Shown piece by piece: positions 34,915-46,647 of a stretch of 63,766 nt of DNA. Below the pieces are notes generated by a model that did not search any database, was not told the DNA's origin, and saw only the letters and a program-made list of their open reading frames with translations. Source of the stretch: Chara braunii (taxonomy: Eukaryota; Streptophyta; Charophyceae; Charales; Characeae); assembly GCA_003427395.1 (NCBI GenBank), contig BFEA01000114.1:2967655-3031420 (forward strand). The letters are read 5' to 3'. Numbering within the stretch: the stretch's first letter is position 1; each line of letters starts with the position of its first letter. The position numbers were made by a program, and so were the translations under genes.

Positions 34915-35465
34915 GCTCTTGTGTGTGTCAGTCGGTCTGTCTGGCGCTGTCTGTCTATTTTGTCTGTCTGGTTGCCTGTGCCTGGATGTTTGTCTGGTGG
35001 CCTGTATTTCCCTGTCTGTTTCTTTGTCTGTCTGCATCTGTATGTCGGTTTTGTGTCTGTGTTTGTTTATCTGTGTCTGTCTATCCGAATGTCTGTGTCT
35101 ATTTATCCGTATTTTGTCTATTCGTTCGTTTGTTTGTCCGTCTTGTCCGCTTGTTTGTCTGTATGTGGTTGATCTATTTGGCTGCCCTTCGTCTGTCTAC
35201 TTAGTTTGCCTCTGTCTCTGTATCTGTACCTGTGTCTAACTTTTTCCTCTATCTCTGTATCTGTATTTTCTGCTTGTCTCCCATTGTCCGTTTGTCTGCA
35301 TATCTGTCTTGTCTGTCTGTTTGTTGGTCAATCTATCTGTCTGTCTACTTTCCTATTTATGTGTGTCTGTCTCTTTTGCTTGTCTGTCTGCGTCTGGCTA
35401 CTCGTCGTTTGATTGCCTGTGTTTATTTTAATCGACTGTCCGTGTCTGGACTGCCTTTCTGTTGC
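34915..35465. repeat. Degenerate (TGTC)n tract
   Basis: Long imperfect TGTCTGTC repeat. The cysteine/leucine/serine-rich frames across it (up to 151 codons) are low-complexity artefacts. Confidence 0.9.
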
Positions 35466-35514
35466 AGGCCAGTGTAGACGTCGGGTCTCGAACCGTAGGT
35501 TTGTCTCGTGGGGT

Positions 35515-35612
35515 CAAGGTCGTAGCTGCTACAATTTTGAAAGGTCAAGGTCGTAGATGCTACAGTCCGGAAAGGTCAAGGTCGTAGATGCTACAGTTAC
35601 CGAAAGGCCCAA
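35515..35612 (+). repeat. Minisatellite GGTCAAGGTCGTAGNTGCTAC, three copies
   Basis: Units of about 33 bp; the core GTAG(C/A)TGCTAC is near-palindromic. Five to six diverged units occupy the matching place in Y copy B (57165-57330). Confidence 0.9.
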
Positions 35613-36309
35613 GTTTACAGACTTCCGGAAGTGACCTTTCAGAGCAGGCTCACGTTTAGACAGAGGCAAGTGGGCAAGTGGTGGAGCCAACCTCAGTACG
35701 TTGTCCATGCGACTGCAGTAAGTTTGCGGAGCAAACCCATGCAGTCAGCGGTACCGGTACCGGTCAGTCAGAGTCCAGTCCAGCAAGTACCGTATAGGAC
35801 TGCGTGCATCGGGCCTGGGATAAAGGGGCAGACCAACGAGCTACATCAGTATAAATCAAGAGGCAGCGCCCAACCATCCATTCATTGCTTCATGAGCCAT
35901 GTGGAAGCGCTGCCATAAGCGACTTGTGCGAGGTGGTTTGCAGTGAGGCCGAAAACGAAGTGGGCAAGAAGAAAGAGCTTAGCCACAGCGATAGGTTAGC
36001 AGCAGCCATAGGGGTCATAGTCGTAGTTAGAGTTTAGCGTGTGTGTGTGTGTATGTTCAGAGTACCTCATGTGGGATATCCAGGGTGATACTAAGTGAGT
36101 GTGTAGGAGCAGTAGAATGAGACTTGGTGACTAACATTGAGTTTTACAGGCGCTGATGCGCCATAGCCATCTGAAGCGAGCATGTATTTGAATTGTATTC
36201 TTCTTTACCATATCGCTGAGTTTTAAGTTAGGCGCTATGCATCAGCGTGATTCACCATTTGTTTGTATGCATGTGAAGTGACGAAGTATGCGAGTCTGAA
36301 AATGAGCGA

Positions 36310-36550
36310 TAGTGAACCTCATAAATCAAACAGCATCATTTACATGTGACCAGATAGTTGCGACCTCGAACTAACAACAGAATTGCATAACGAGTTTCAC
36401 CAAATAAGGAGACACCAAGAGCTCATAATTGAAAATGCGGATAAGTCTCATTATCATCATCAATGAAAAACCAATGTTGATATCCTATCTGGCACTCGGT
36501 GCCCAAACTACAGACGACAAATCCTATCTAACCTAGACTACAATGCCGAA
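36310..36550 (+). mobile_element. Family V repeat, copy 1
   Basis: The block runs from AATCAAACAGCATCAT to CAATGTTGATATCCTATCTG and on to CCTAGACTAC. It is followed within 170 bp by a long TAA microsatellite. Copies 2 and 3 are at 36,868 and, inverted, at 54,780-55,080. Confidence 0.65.
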
Positions 36551-36729
36551 TGATGACAACAACAACCCTTCAAAGTACGAACAGATTTCGGCTTATGCTG
36601 TTCGCCTTAATCATCATGTAAGTTTCCACCATAGATTACTTCTCTTCCTCCCCTTTCTGCTTTCCTTTTTTTTTCTCTCTCCCCCTCTTTCCCCCCGACT
36701 TCGTGCTGCTACGATCCTATTCAAATCCA

Positions 36730-36744
36730 ATAATAATAATAATG

Positions 36745-36802
<58 letters not shown>

Positions 36803-36826
36803 TATCAATAATAATAATTATAATAA

Positions 36827-36866
<40 letters not shown>
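36730..36866. repeat. (TAA)n microsatellite
   Basis: About 135 bp of TAA repeats with one interruption. Encoded Asn, Ile or Leu runs are artefacts. Confidence 0.98.
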
Positions 36867-36867
<1 letters not shown>

Positions 36868-37110
36868 GCAATAGCGAACTTCAGCAATCAAACAGCATCA
36901 TATACACAAAACCAGATAGACGTGACCTCGAACCAACATGAGTTTTACCAAATAAGAAAATACCGAGAGCTCATAATTGACAATGCCGATAAAGTCTCAT
37001 CATCATCATCAATGAAAAATCAATGTTGATATCCTATCTGGCGCTCGACGCCCAGACTACAGATGGCAGATCCTATCTAGCCTAGACTACCATGCCGCAT
37101 GATGACGACA
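36868..37110 (+). mobile_element. Family V repeat, copy 2
   Basis: Starts directly after the TAA tract and repeats copy 1 (AATCAAACAGCATCAT, GAGCTCATAATTGACAATGC, TGTTGATATCCTATCTGG). It is followed by another TAA tract at about 37270-37376. TAA tracts bordering each copy suggest they act as tails or insertion targets. Confidence 0.65.
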
Positions 37111-37269
37111 ACAACTTTCTCGAAGTACGAGCATATAGTGACCAATATCGCACGCTTCCAGCACCAGGTATGTCTCTCGCCTCACTCACAACCTCGTTCC
37201 CCAACACACAGATGCTACTTGTACCCAGGGATCAAATCCTGAAATAATAAGTTAGTATTGTTTAGGACG

Positions 37270-37279
37270 GTTAATAATA

Positions 37280-37312
<33 letters not shown>

Positions 37313-37376
37313 ATAATAATAATAATAACAACATCATAATGAATAATAATAAACAGTAATACCAATAATAATAATA
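37270..37376. repeat. (TAA)n microsatellite
   Basis: TAA repeat with several interruptions (ACAACATCATAATG). Confidence 0.95.
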
Positions 37377-37514
37377 TAAAGAAACAAGTTATCTTACCTG
37401 CCTGATACCGTCATGCCGGGCGCAACTCCGCTACGTCTTCGACCGATGCATTACACGTCCTAGAAGTCTCTGCCCTCGCATATGGTAAGTACCGGATGTG
37501 ACCATGTGAGTATC

Positions 37515-37895
37515 CTCTCCCTCTCTCTTTTTTTCTCCTCCTTCCTCTTCTTCCTCTTCTCCTTCTCCTTCTCCTTCTTCTTCTTTTTCTTCATCCTCTT
37601 CTTCTCCTTCTTCCTTTTTCTTTTCCTCCTCCTTCCCTCTTCTTCTTCTATGTGCGCCTCTCTCATCCCGCATCTTACATGTGCTACCCCCGCCCCTGTT
37701 TCCTATCGTTGCGCCCGTTTCTTCGAAACATAAACGACTCGCCCGTCCCTTGCAAATAGGAAACCACCCGAAGCCGGCACAGAGAACCCCTCGTAGCTCA
37801 AGTACAAGGTCCTAACGCCCACGCTCCACATGTCGCCATCACTGACTTCAAGGGGTAAGTTGTTCTCCCCGTCTTCTCTCTTATTTTCTTCTTCT

Positions 37896-37946
<51 letters not shown>

Positions 37947-38080
37947 CACACGCCTCGTTTTTCTCTCTCTTCTAGTCCGCGCTTCTCTTCTTCTCCTTCG
38001 TGCATCCTTCTTCCTTCCTTCTGCGCCTTTCTTCTGCGCCTTCCTCGCACCACTTCCCGCTCTCCCTGCTCCTTCTCGAT
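37515..38080. repeat. Polypyrimidine tract with poly-T
   Basis: CTT and TTC-rich DNA, including a T run of about 48 at 37899-37946. Lysine/glutamate or serine/phenylalanine frames are artefacts. Confidence 0.9.
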
Positions 38081-38375
38081 GTCGGGGTTGCGCCATCCCC
38101 TCACCTTGTTGCTACCGCTGTGTCTTTTGCACCTCCTCGAGTCGTGATGTCGAAGTCCTATGCGGCCAGTTTTTCCTTGAGCTCGGTCACACTGCTACCA
38201 AAAAGAACTACTAGGCCGTAACTACCCCGTCGAGCCATGTGTCGGACAAACACTCTAGTTCTAACTACCAAACTAACTTTAACTAATCCTAATTATGAGG
38301 TTGCGGGTTTAAATCCTCGTAAACTTAACATGGGTAAAAAAATATTATGAAGCTCCTTGACAAAAGGGAGCTAGT

Positions 38376-39660
38376 CTCAACAGTCAATCGGCCTCGATCC
38401 TCGCATCCCCCGTTTATCAACCAGTATCGAAACCTACTGAGCTAGTTCCCACTTCAGGTAAGGGGGGAGCAACTCAGTATATGTGTAACATTAAGGCTCA
38501 GTCCGACCAGCGGCTTGAGCCTGTTTTCGAAGTCTATGTGTGTGCACGCTTGCCGACCCGTGTATCTGTCTCAATGCTTGTCAGGTAGAGTGTGTGTGGG
38601 TAACCCGCAAGAGCACTTGATTCACCCGAAGGCCCGAAGAGTCGGTACTTACCCATGACCGTGCGATTGAAGATTGCAACGGACACTCAAGCGGTAGGTA
38701 GGCCGGTACCATGCCATGTAGAGGTTGATGTGCCGGGTACTCGAGGCCGAGCAGAAAAAAATAAAAGTTAACATTTTTAGAGGCCCAGTACCGTTAGGTA
38801 GGCGGGTACTATTTCAAGTAGCCTTAGTCTAGGCCCTATTCAGACAATACCAGAGTGGGGAACAATGTCTCCTTTTGCAAAGGGACGAAGGTACCGGTTG
38901 TTTGGGTGGCCACATGGTCAGGGAGTCGCCGCCCAAGACGCAACCTTTTTTTCTACATACGGGAGGCTGAGTAGTAGCCTTAACCTTACTCACAACATTT
39001 GAGTAAGGACATATGCACTGACTGTCGTCCCCAATTATGGTCGGCAGTGTGTTCCTCTTGGCTGCCCCGGCTCCACGCTAGAGGTTGCCTTAATTTTTCA
39101 GTCGTCTTTTGGTTTTACAAAGGCGCGACCCGTCGACCTTTCCATAACGAGCGATCGGATGCCCCTGGACTCGTTGTAATTCATTTGTGCCTTACTGCCT
39201 GAGCATTTGACTGATTTAGATCGTGACCGCCTCATCCCGCGCGACCTTTTCTCATTCTCTTCCAACCCTCCGGCCCTTGTGGTCAGAGACTTTTAATTTT
39301 TATTAACCCCTTCCGGTTGTCGTACGCGTCGTATCACTGGGTATGATCACCTAAAAATCTCGGCCTTAATGGTCGAGAAGTTTGCTTCACGACGCTATGC
39401 CAAAAAATTATCACTTCTTACTCCAGACCGTCCCCGGTATAGTAACTGGCGTTGATACTGTATTGAATGCAAAATCATGAGAAAATACCCTTGTAAGGGT
39501 GTTTCCTCCGACAACGTAAACAGTCATCTCGGGTACTATATGGATCCAATGGTTGAGTTGGCCTATTTTGCACCTAATCTCGAGAGGAAACACTTCGAAG
39601 AAGAGTAGGGGGTAGTGAACATTTAGTCCAGGGCACTCAGAATCTAGTCGAGATCGCACT
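38376..39660 (+). mobile_element. Family Z end, copy 1
   Basis: Begins with a minus-strand tRNA-like part (A-box TAGCTCAGTAGG at about 38430-38445, B-box-like GGATCGAGGCC near 38390). Shared blocks follow: GGTACTTACCCATGACCGTG, GTAGGCCGGTACCA, GTACTCGAGGCCGAGCAGAA and CGGCCTTAATGGTCGAGAAG. It reaches a hairpin GAGAAAATACCCTTGTAAGG with its complement (39479-39508). The same blocks occur inverted at 52,015-50,990. Confidence 0.6.
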
Positions 39661-39699
39661 CAACCACTCGTGGTCGTCCCTTCCAAATTTCATGCCCAA

Positions 39700-42600
39700 C
39701 ACTTACAAAAAAAACATGTGTTTTTTTTTACGGAGCCCTGATTTCCTCCGAAAAAATCCTCGAAGTAAGTCAATAGAGCTAAGCCTAATTCCGGATTACC
39801 TAGGGTTAGTCAAAAAAAAAAAAAGTAAAGATTATGTTCACCCCTTATGATATTTTTTAACCATGTTCATGGCACACCTTTTGGTGTTCCCAAGCATGGG
39901 CATAACATAGGTTGAGGTTTGTCCTTCCCCCACTATCAATTTATCCCAATTGCTTGCTCCTTGTATCATGGAGGTCTACTTATATGACATTGAGTTGATG
40001 AACCTATACGTCAGGCTAAATCACGCCAGATGAAAGATCTAGTGACCCTATGTATAAAAGGTTTATACTCATGTCAGATACGTGACCTTTGACATTATCC
40101 CCTAAAAAAAAAAACATTAGCAATATATGAATTTTTTGACCATAAATATCAATTTGAATAATATTCAACGGCGTTGTCATAGTTAATACCTTTGTAAGGG
40201 TATTCATTCAAGGTTTTGCAAGTCGCACACGGTGCAGCCAAGTGTCGTGGAATTGCCACATAGAGTAGGTACTGCCCTTGAGGGAAAAACACTGCCATGT
40301 CTACCATTGGGTTGCTTTTGCCATAATCGTAGTGGTTAGGAGTAGTTACTAGTGAGGCGGACTTGGTCTTCGCATGCACAATGCGGCAACAGTGAGGTAG
40401 CAAGTGGCAACGAGTTAGGTAAGTCGTCACAATTTGTGTTCAGGCGTGGGTAAGAATTATTATAGGCCCTGATCGTACGACTAGGTTGGCGATAAAAGAA
40501 GAAATGTTAGTATGAGTATAAGTTGTATAGCCGCGACACTTGGAGTAACGGAGCGGAGGTTGAGGAAAGTCATCGATTTTTTAAAGTAGATTGTGAGAAA
40601 GTGAATCTTTAAGAATATCACGCAAAAACTTAGTGGATTGCTCAACCTAATGGAAAAGGTTTCTATAGGTAGAGCCCCAACTTGAACTTTCGTTCTGTAA
40701 ATTGATTTCGCTACCTATTGGGGATGAACACCCACTTAGGTGAAAGACACTAATGGTTAATAAGTAATGTTATTCGGGACAAACTTTTCAACAGAACTTT
40801 CGTATATCCTTGAATTTTTGCACTTTTTTTTAACAAGATTTATGTCTTTCATGGTATATTTGTATTTAGTTTTAGTGTACCTGGGTCAGTAACGAAAAAG
40901 TTCGCAAAAACACCGTTTTTAAAGAATTTTAAAAACTAGTTCGGATATGGTTTTATATTTGCTTTTAATTTTTTTTTTCCATTTTTTTTGCCTGTTTGGT
41001 TTTTGGTTGTTTGTATTATGAGCTTGCATTATTTCAAGTTGTTCGTGTGGTGGTAAAACAAAACCCCCTGAATTTGTGGCATTTCATTAACCATCTCTCT
41101 AAAAGAATGGTGTGGGCGTGGTTTAAACTCATGCTTTTCGATTTGCCATTTTCATGAGACAATCTGTAGGCGTTACAACAGGGCGGGGCGCAAAGTCGGA
41201 CTTTTTCATATGTCCTTCAAGGTGACAGTTAATAGGTATTGAAACATGGTGGGGATCAAAATGACACATTTTCATATGTTCTTTAATGCGACAGTTAGAA
41301 GGTGTTGTAAAATGTCAGTAATCAAGCCTCACATCTCCACGTATCCTTTGGTGGGAAGTCACTCGAGATAGGCATGAAGCATAGAAAGTTTAGTGTGACT
41401 CTTATTTTGAGTTGCAAGCTTAAGCTCATTAACTTGGCACTGCAACGTTTAAGGCAACAAATGCATTTTGTTGTCATTATCGTTGTTGTGGTTTACATTT
41501 TCGTCATGCATTTTATTTTATTAATGTTATTTTATTTGTGTTCCTATCTCTCTTTACATGCTTTGAAATAATGTTTGAGGTGATGCATAATGGTGGGGTT
41601 ATACGACACTTAGTATGCCCGATTTCATCAAAAGTCAAAAGTCGAGTATCATCAAATCGTAGCAAGGCAAAAACGTCAGGCTTGTAAACCCTTCAGAAAA
41701 GATCGGAGTTGAGATCGACGAGCCAACCTCAATTGATATACCCATGAGTTGTCGGAGTGCAGATGAGAATCTGATACCAACCGTATAGGTTTGGGTGGTA
41801 CACTAATGGATAGTTGTAACGTGATGTTGGAAGGAACCTCCTTACAAGGGTGTTTATTACAATATTGCATATTTATAGTTATCCGGTTAGTAAACTAATT
41901 GGGCTCATAGATTGACCGAGCAATAAAAAAATATAGTGCGCGTGCATCGGCGTGATACGAAGAAAAAACATGGAGAGTGGAAATGTTTCAAACCCCCCAT
42001 CAACCAAAGAAGCAGAAAACTTTTGACTAAACAAAATTTAAGTCGGCATACAAATCTCAGTAGTGGGTAGATAACAAAGTTAAAAACATATATCACACGT
42101 GTTTTGATATGGCACAAATGAACACATAGAATGCAATAAAACTATCAAAAGCCGCACAAAATGAGCAAACGGCTTGCGTGTGAACCTAAGCATTATTGTG
42201 ATGATTTGTCTGATATTTGGGTATGGGTTAAATTAGTAAAGACCCCTGTCGTACGACATGACAATTAAAATGTATGGATGTAAAGCCCCACAAAAATCCT
42301 TCGTGAGTGGGTTAATCAAATTCTATTTTTCTTATGACGGTGAAGACGTTCGATCTCAAGTCCCAACGCTGATACATACAATGAATTTAACTCCTTCATT
42401 AAAAAGGAGTGAACCCAACCGCCTTAAAACTTTTATCTCATATTCTGCAACATGACAAACAATGCATAAACCTACATAGCTATCTCCTAGTTCAATAAGA
42501 ACATGAGCAACCCTTCATATGTAAAAATTCGAGAAGGTCAAAATTTATAAGGACTCGAAGTAAGTCGGGGTTGGTGTCTCCACTGCGAACTCATACCTAT

Positions 42601-42780
42601 GTATGTAGGCTACATAAACCTACCATTAGAATTAGGTTCGTTATAAGGTCGATGAGACATGTGTCATGCAAGGGGGTTAGAAATTAGATTCAGCTAAGGA
42701 TCTTAGTTTCACTATTGTTTTGTATTAAAAACCATTGAATCAAATCGACCCAAAAAAATAAAACAGATTCGTCCACCCGT
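39700..42780. other. AT-rich decayed repeat DNA, no gene
   Basis: No coding potential. Two further copies of the Z core hairpin, both in minus orientation, lie near 40182-40208 and 41835-41858, so the stretch consists at least partly of nested, eroded Z copies. Confidence 0.5.
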
Positions 42781-42949
42781 GGTGCAAAAGATTAATTTAC
42801 GTTACAATTTTGATAAAACAGAGCACATTGTTGAAGGAGGATATGAATGAGAAGACGCACAGTTTTGAGAAGGAGGATGCGCGAAGTAATGAAGGAAGGA
42901 AGATAGTGTGTCGGGAAGGAGACAAGCGTGTTGTCGAGCACGTAGGTTT

Positions 42950-45900
42950 CGTACCACGTGTAAGGGATCTTCTCGACCATGACACGTAAGACTGCATTGA
43001 TAACACACATGTACCACTCTAACCGACTGCGTCTTTTATACCGCTCACGACACCCTTATGATAGGATAAGGAGCTGCGAGGTATAACCTACCTCTACCTA
43101 AGGAGTTGTCACCATCCTTAGGTATGAGTATCCCTAAATCGCAGAGGCAGACCAGCCAAGGGTGTTTGTTCGTAAGTTGTAGCATAATTCCATACGTGGT
43201 AGAATGCCTAGGACTAGCATATGAGCGCGTTATCGTTGGGGGCTTGATCTTCCAAGATGGTTAGCGAATCAAGGCGACTATATGTAGAGTGCTTCCACAT
43301 TTGTAGCACATAGACTTTCTGTGCTTAATAATTATTAACGTTGTTCCATAACTTGTTACGTGATGAATCATTGTGATATGCGAGAGCTTGCGAAGATATA
43401 AGTCACTTCTGACATGTCACAACATAAAGATGAAGAATGTTACGGTGTGGCCTAACAATTTACTTTTGTGAGGACGCTTTACGTGCTAAGCATTAAGTAT
43501 GCAACCCTCTGCAGTTCTAAAAGTCGCATATGACACTTAGGTATTGGCCGAATAATGTATTGCGACTTAGTTTTCATGACATAAACACTTAAAGGATAAG
43601 TCATTAAGGCATCTCAACGCCTAATCCAATGGGTTAGGTCGTCCGAAGACGAGGTGGTCGGCTGTCCTTAGTACTGGGGTAACTTCATGTGCTGGACAAG
43701 CACCTCAAATCCCCATAATAGACCAACAGGTCAACCAGTAATAAAATAAAAGAAAATGCTATATCTAGGTAAAAACAGTATCATATCTCCAAAATCTCAC
43801 ACCGACTTAGAATCATGATTAAGAAATACCTTAACCCATATGAAAACTAACTTGACTAACCTTTGAACAATTTGTGTATCATCTATCATCAATATTCATA
43901 ATAAATGTATGTTTCATTGATAGATTGTTGACACCGATAAAGATATATAGCAGATATGGTGGTTACTCTCTTACTTTTATAATTGTCATGACTCTAAAAA
44001 AACCTTACATATATCTGTAATGTTTTCATTCAGACATCCAATGTGTCCAAAACAAACTTGCAGGGACGTTTTAACACAAATACCATACACTAACGAAATC
44101 AACGACTTATTATTCCTTTTCTATTCCCCCCCCACTCAGTTTCTCACTTTTCAATTTTCCCTTAAGTTCACGCATGTTCAATCACACCATTCAATGAAAA
44201 ATATTATGCGAAAATTTGAAGAAAGTTCTTTCAACCATGGTTACCAGGCCGAACGTTCGGGCATAAGAGGTCCCATTCGGGGTAAAAACCTGAAACGGTT
44301 TGCTATTTGGCGAAAACTATTTTGGGACCTAAAAATTATTTTGTTTGTTGAATTTTTTTTTTTGTAAATTCCTTATGACATGCGCTACATACATATAAAT
44401 TTTGAACGCATTTTGACAAGTCAAAAAATAAATAAAAAATCATGAGAAATTGTTGTGTCAAAACGTGCTCGACCACTCATTATTTTTTTTCCTTCACTTT
44501 TCGCTTTTTGTTTTAATTTTATTTTGGTACCTCAAAATTTTTACTATTTTTTGGAATTTTTTTAATAAGCTTTATATTATTTGAAATACACATCTGTAAA
44601 TTTTCAGGGCATTTTGTTATAAAAAAAAAAACATAAAAAATCTCCAAAGATGGCGATGTCGAAAACGTGTTTACCCACTCACGAATTTTAATTCTCTTTT
44701 TATTTTTTTTATCATTCTTATTATTATTTGTTTTTCGTATTTGATTTTTATTTAAAATTTTATAAGAAATTCGGATGTAACATTGAGGGAAACATTGTTC
44801 GTTTTATTTTTCTGCATTACATATATATTTTTTGGATTTTTTAGGAATTGATTTTTGTTTGTGATTTTTTTTTATTTTTTTTATTTTTTTAGGTCAGCGT
44901 TCGACCCGAATGGTCGAACGCATCCCCAAGTGGGCCCGAAAGTTCGACAGGTTTGGGTTCGGGAATTCGACCAAACCCGAATGCAAGAAACCCTACTTTC
45001 ACGTACATTGTTTCATTTTTAGTATGAATGTCAAGGTAGAAAAGAGTTGAGTCACAAATTGACCTGTTATCAAAAAATAATTGTAATGTTGGTTCTCAAT
45101 GTTTTTGTTTGAAATACCTAATGTAGACGTATCAATCAGTAACGTACGTCATAATATAAACAACACAAAAACCCGAAATAACATTGATGGTCAACGAAGG
45201 ATTTCTCTGTCCTACGACCCGACTCTGCTTCTTAAATTGTCTTACTACCTTCTATACCCTATATTAGAAAATAACAAAAACCTTACATTATTATTTAAAA
45301 AATGGAAGGACCCGACTCTATTATATAAATAAAGAAAAATATTTAACTAACAATACAAACGGCTAGACAATCAGCATTATGATCAAGCGTAATCACTATT
45401 AAGAAAGGAATAAAACTTTTAATTAAAAATACAAGTGACTAGGCAATCAACATTGTGATCAAACTCAATTCCTTAACAATAAAAGTGATTATGTGATGGA
45501 CATCGTGATCAAGTATAATCTCTATATAAAAAGAAAAAAACAAAGAAATATTTAACTAACAACAAAAGTGACTAGGTAATTGACATTGTGATTAAGTCTA
45601 GTCTTTATATAAAAGAAAAAAAAAAAAAAAAAACGTTCGACTAACAATGCAGATGACTAAGCGATCAACATTGTTATCAAGTCTGATCTTTACACGAAAT
45701 GAAAGGAAAATATTTTACTAATAACACAAGTGACTATGCGATCAACACTTTGATAAAACCTAAGTCATTTTACAATAAGAAAGAAAGAGAACAATGTTCA
45801 ACTCACAATACAAGCAACTAAGCGATCAACACTATGATGAAGTTTAACGCTTATACATGAAGAAAAAAAAAATCAACTGACAACATAAGGGACTTGGCAA

Positions 45901-46090
45901 CCAACATTATGATCAAGCCCAATTGTTATACGAAAAAAAAGAAAGAATAACATTTAACTTACAATACAAGTGACAAAGCGATCAAAACTGTCACCAATCT
46001 TAGTCTCTAGAAGAAAGAGAGAAATAATATTCAACTGACAACACAAACATTTATGCGATCAGAAATTTAATCGAGCTTAGTTTTTATATA
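42950..46090 (+). mobile_element. Family X element, copy C (AT-rich, decayed)
   Basis: Aligns by eye with copy A: CTCACGACACCC, ACCTACCTCTACC, AGGAGTTGTCACCATCC, later CATACACTAACGAAATCAAC and GACCTGTTATCA. Differences are mostly C to T and G to A, as expected from deamination of methylated cytosines. The array follows at 45,345. Confidence 0.6.
45345..46090 (+). repeat. Hairpin array of X copy C, about 10 units
   Basis: Units of 75-95 bp have core GATCAACATTGTGATCAAG. Arms differ but still pair in several units: GATTAT/ATAATC near 45491 and 45519, GACTAG/CTAGTC near 45571 and 45598, TTGG/CCAA near 45894. A similar unit closes the window at 63,724. Confidence 0.65.
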
Positions 46091-46109
46091 AAAAAAGAGA
46101 AAGAAAAAC

Positions 46110-46606
46110 ATGCAACTATCAACACAGACAACTCAGTGTCGAGCGCATCGATCCGGCACCGCACAAGGCAGCGCGGAACTTTCCCGACTGCGTCACGCAG
46201 GAGTTGGTTTAAATCCTTCGTCGCAAAATATACATGGAGCTTTCGCAAGCCGCTTCGGCCGAGTGCGCCAGCCATACCTCCCGCGAGATCCTACGACAGG
46301 ATAGGGCCTACGCGAGGCACGACTTACCTCCACCTTACGGGAGCTGTCACCTCCCTTCGGTGGGCGTATCCCCCCCGAGCTACCAGTCCACAGTACGAAA
46401 ACTGATCAGTTGCAATTGCAGAGGTGAACCAGCTGATGGCGTTTCTCGTTCGCTGTAGCATAGTGGGTACGTGTGGTAATACGCCTCTATCGGACCCGCA
46501 CACGAATCGACATCTTGGGGGGCTGAGGTCCCAAACGCGACTCATCGTTGGTCGATTAGGATGCATCCCACACACCACGCGCACGCCACTCTACGAACGC
46601 AAAAAT

Positions 46607-46647
<41 letters not shown>

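Larger units (their letters stand above)
33440..36300 (+). mobile_element. Family Y repeat, copy A
   Basis: Order of blocks: AACTCCTCCTGAGTT hairpin, GCCCCGC..CTCTGACCCCTG, a (TAA)n tract (about 33757-33802), a block ending CTACTAGCAGCTTACGAATTG, a TGTC-rich stretch (34915-35465), a GGTCGTAG minisatellite (35515-35612), and a segment with CCACTGTCC-like and CATGAGCCATGTGGAAGCGC. The same order is found at 56,190-57,835. No gene. Confidence 0.6.

Noticed and set aside
34784-35239. 151-codon cysteine/leucine-rich frame resembling a membrane protein
   Set aside because: Translation of a degenerate TGTC repeat; all three frames stay open, as expected for the repeat.
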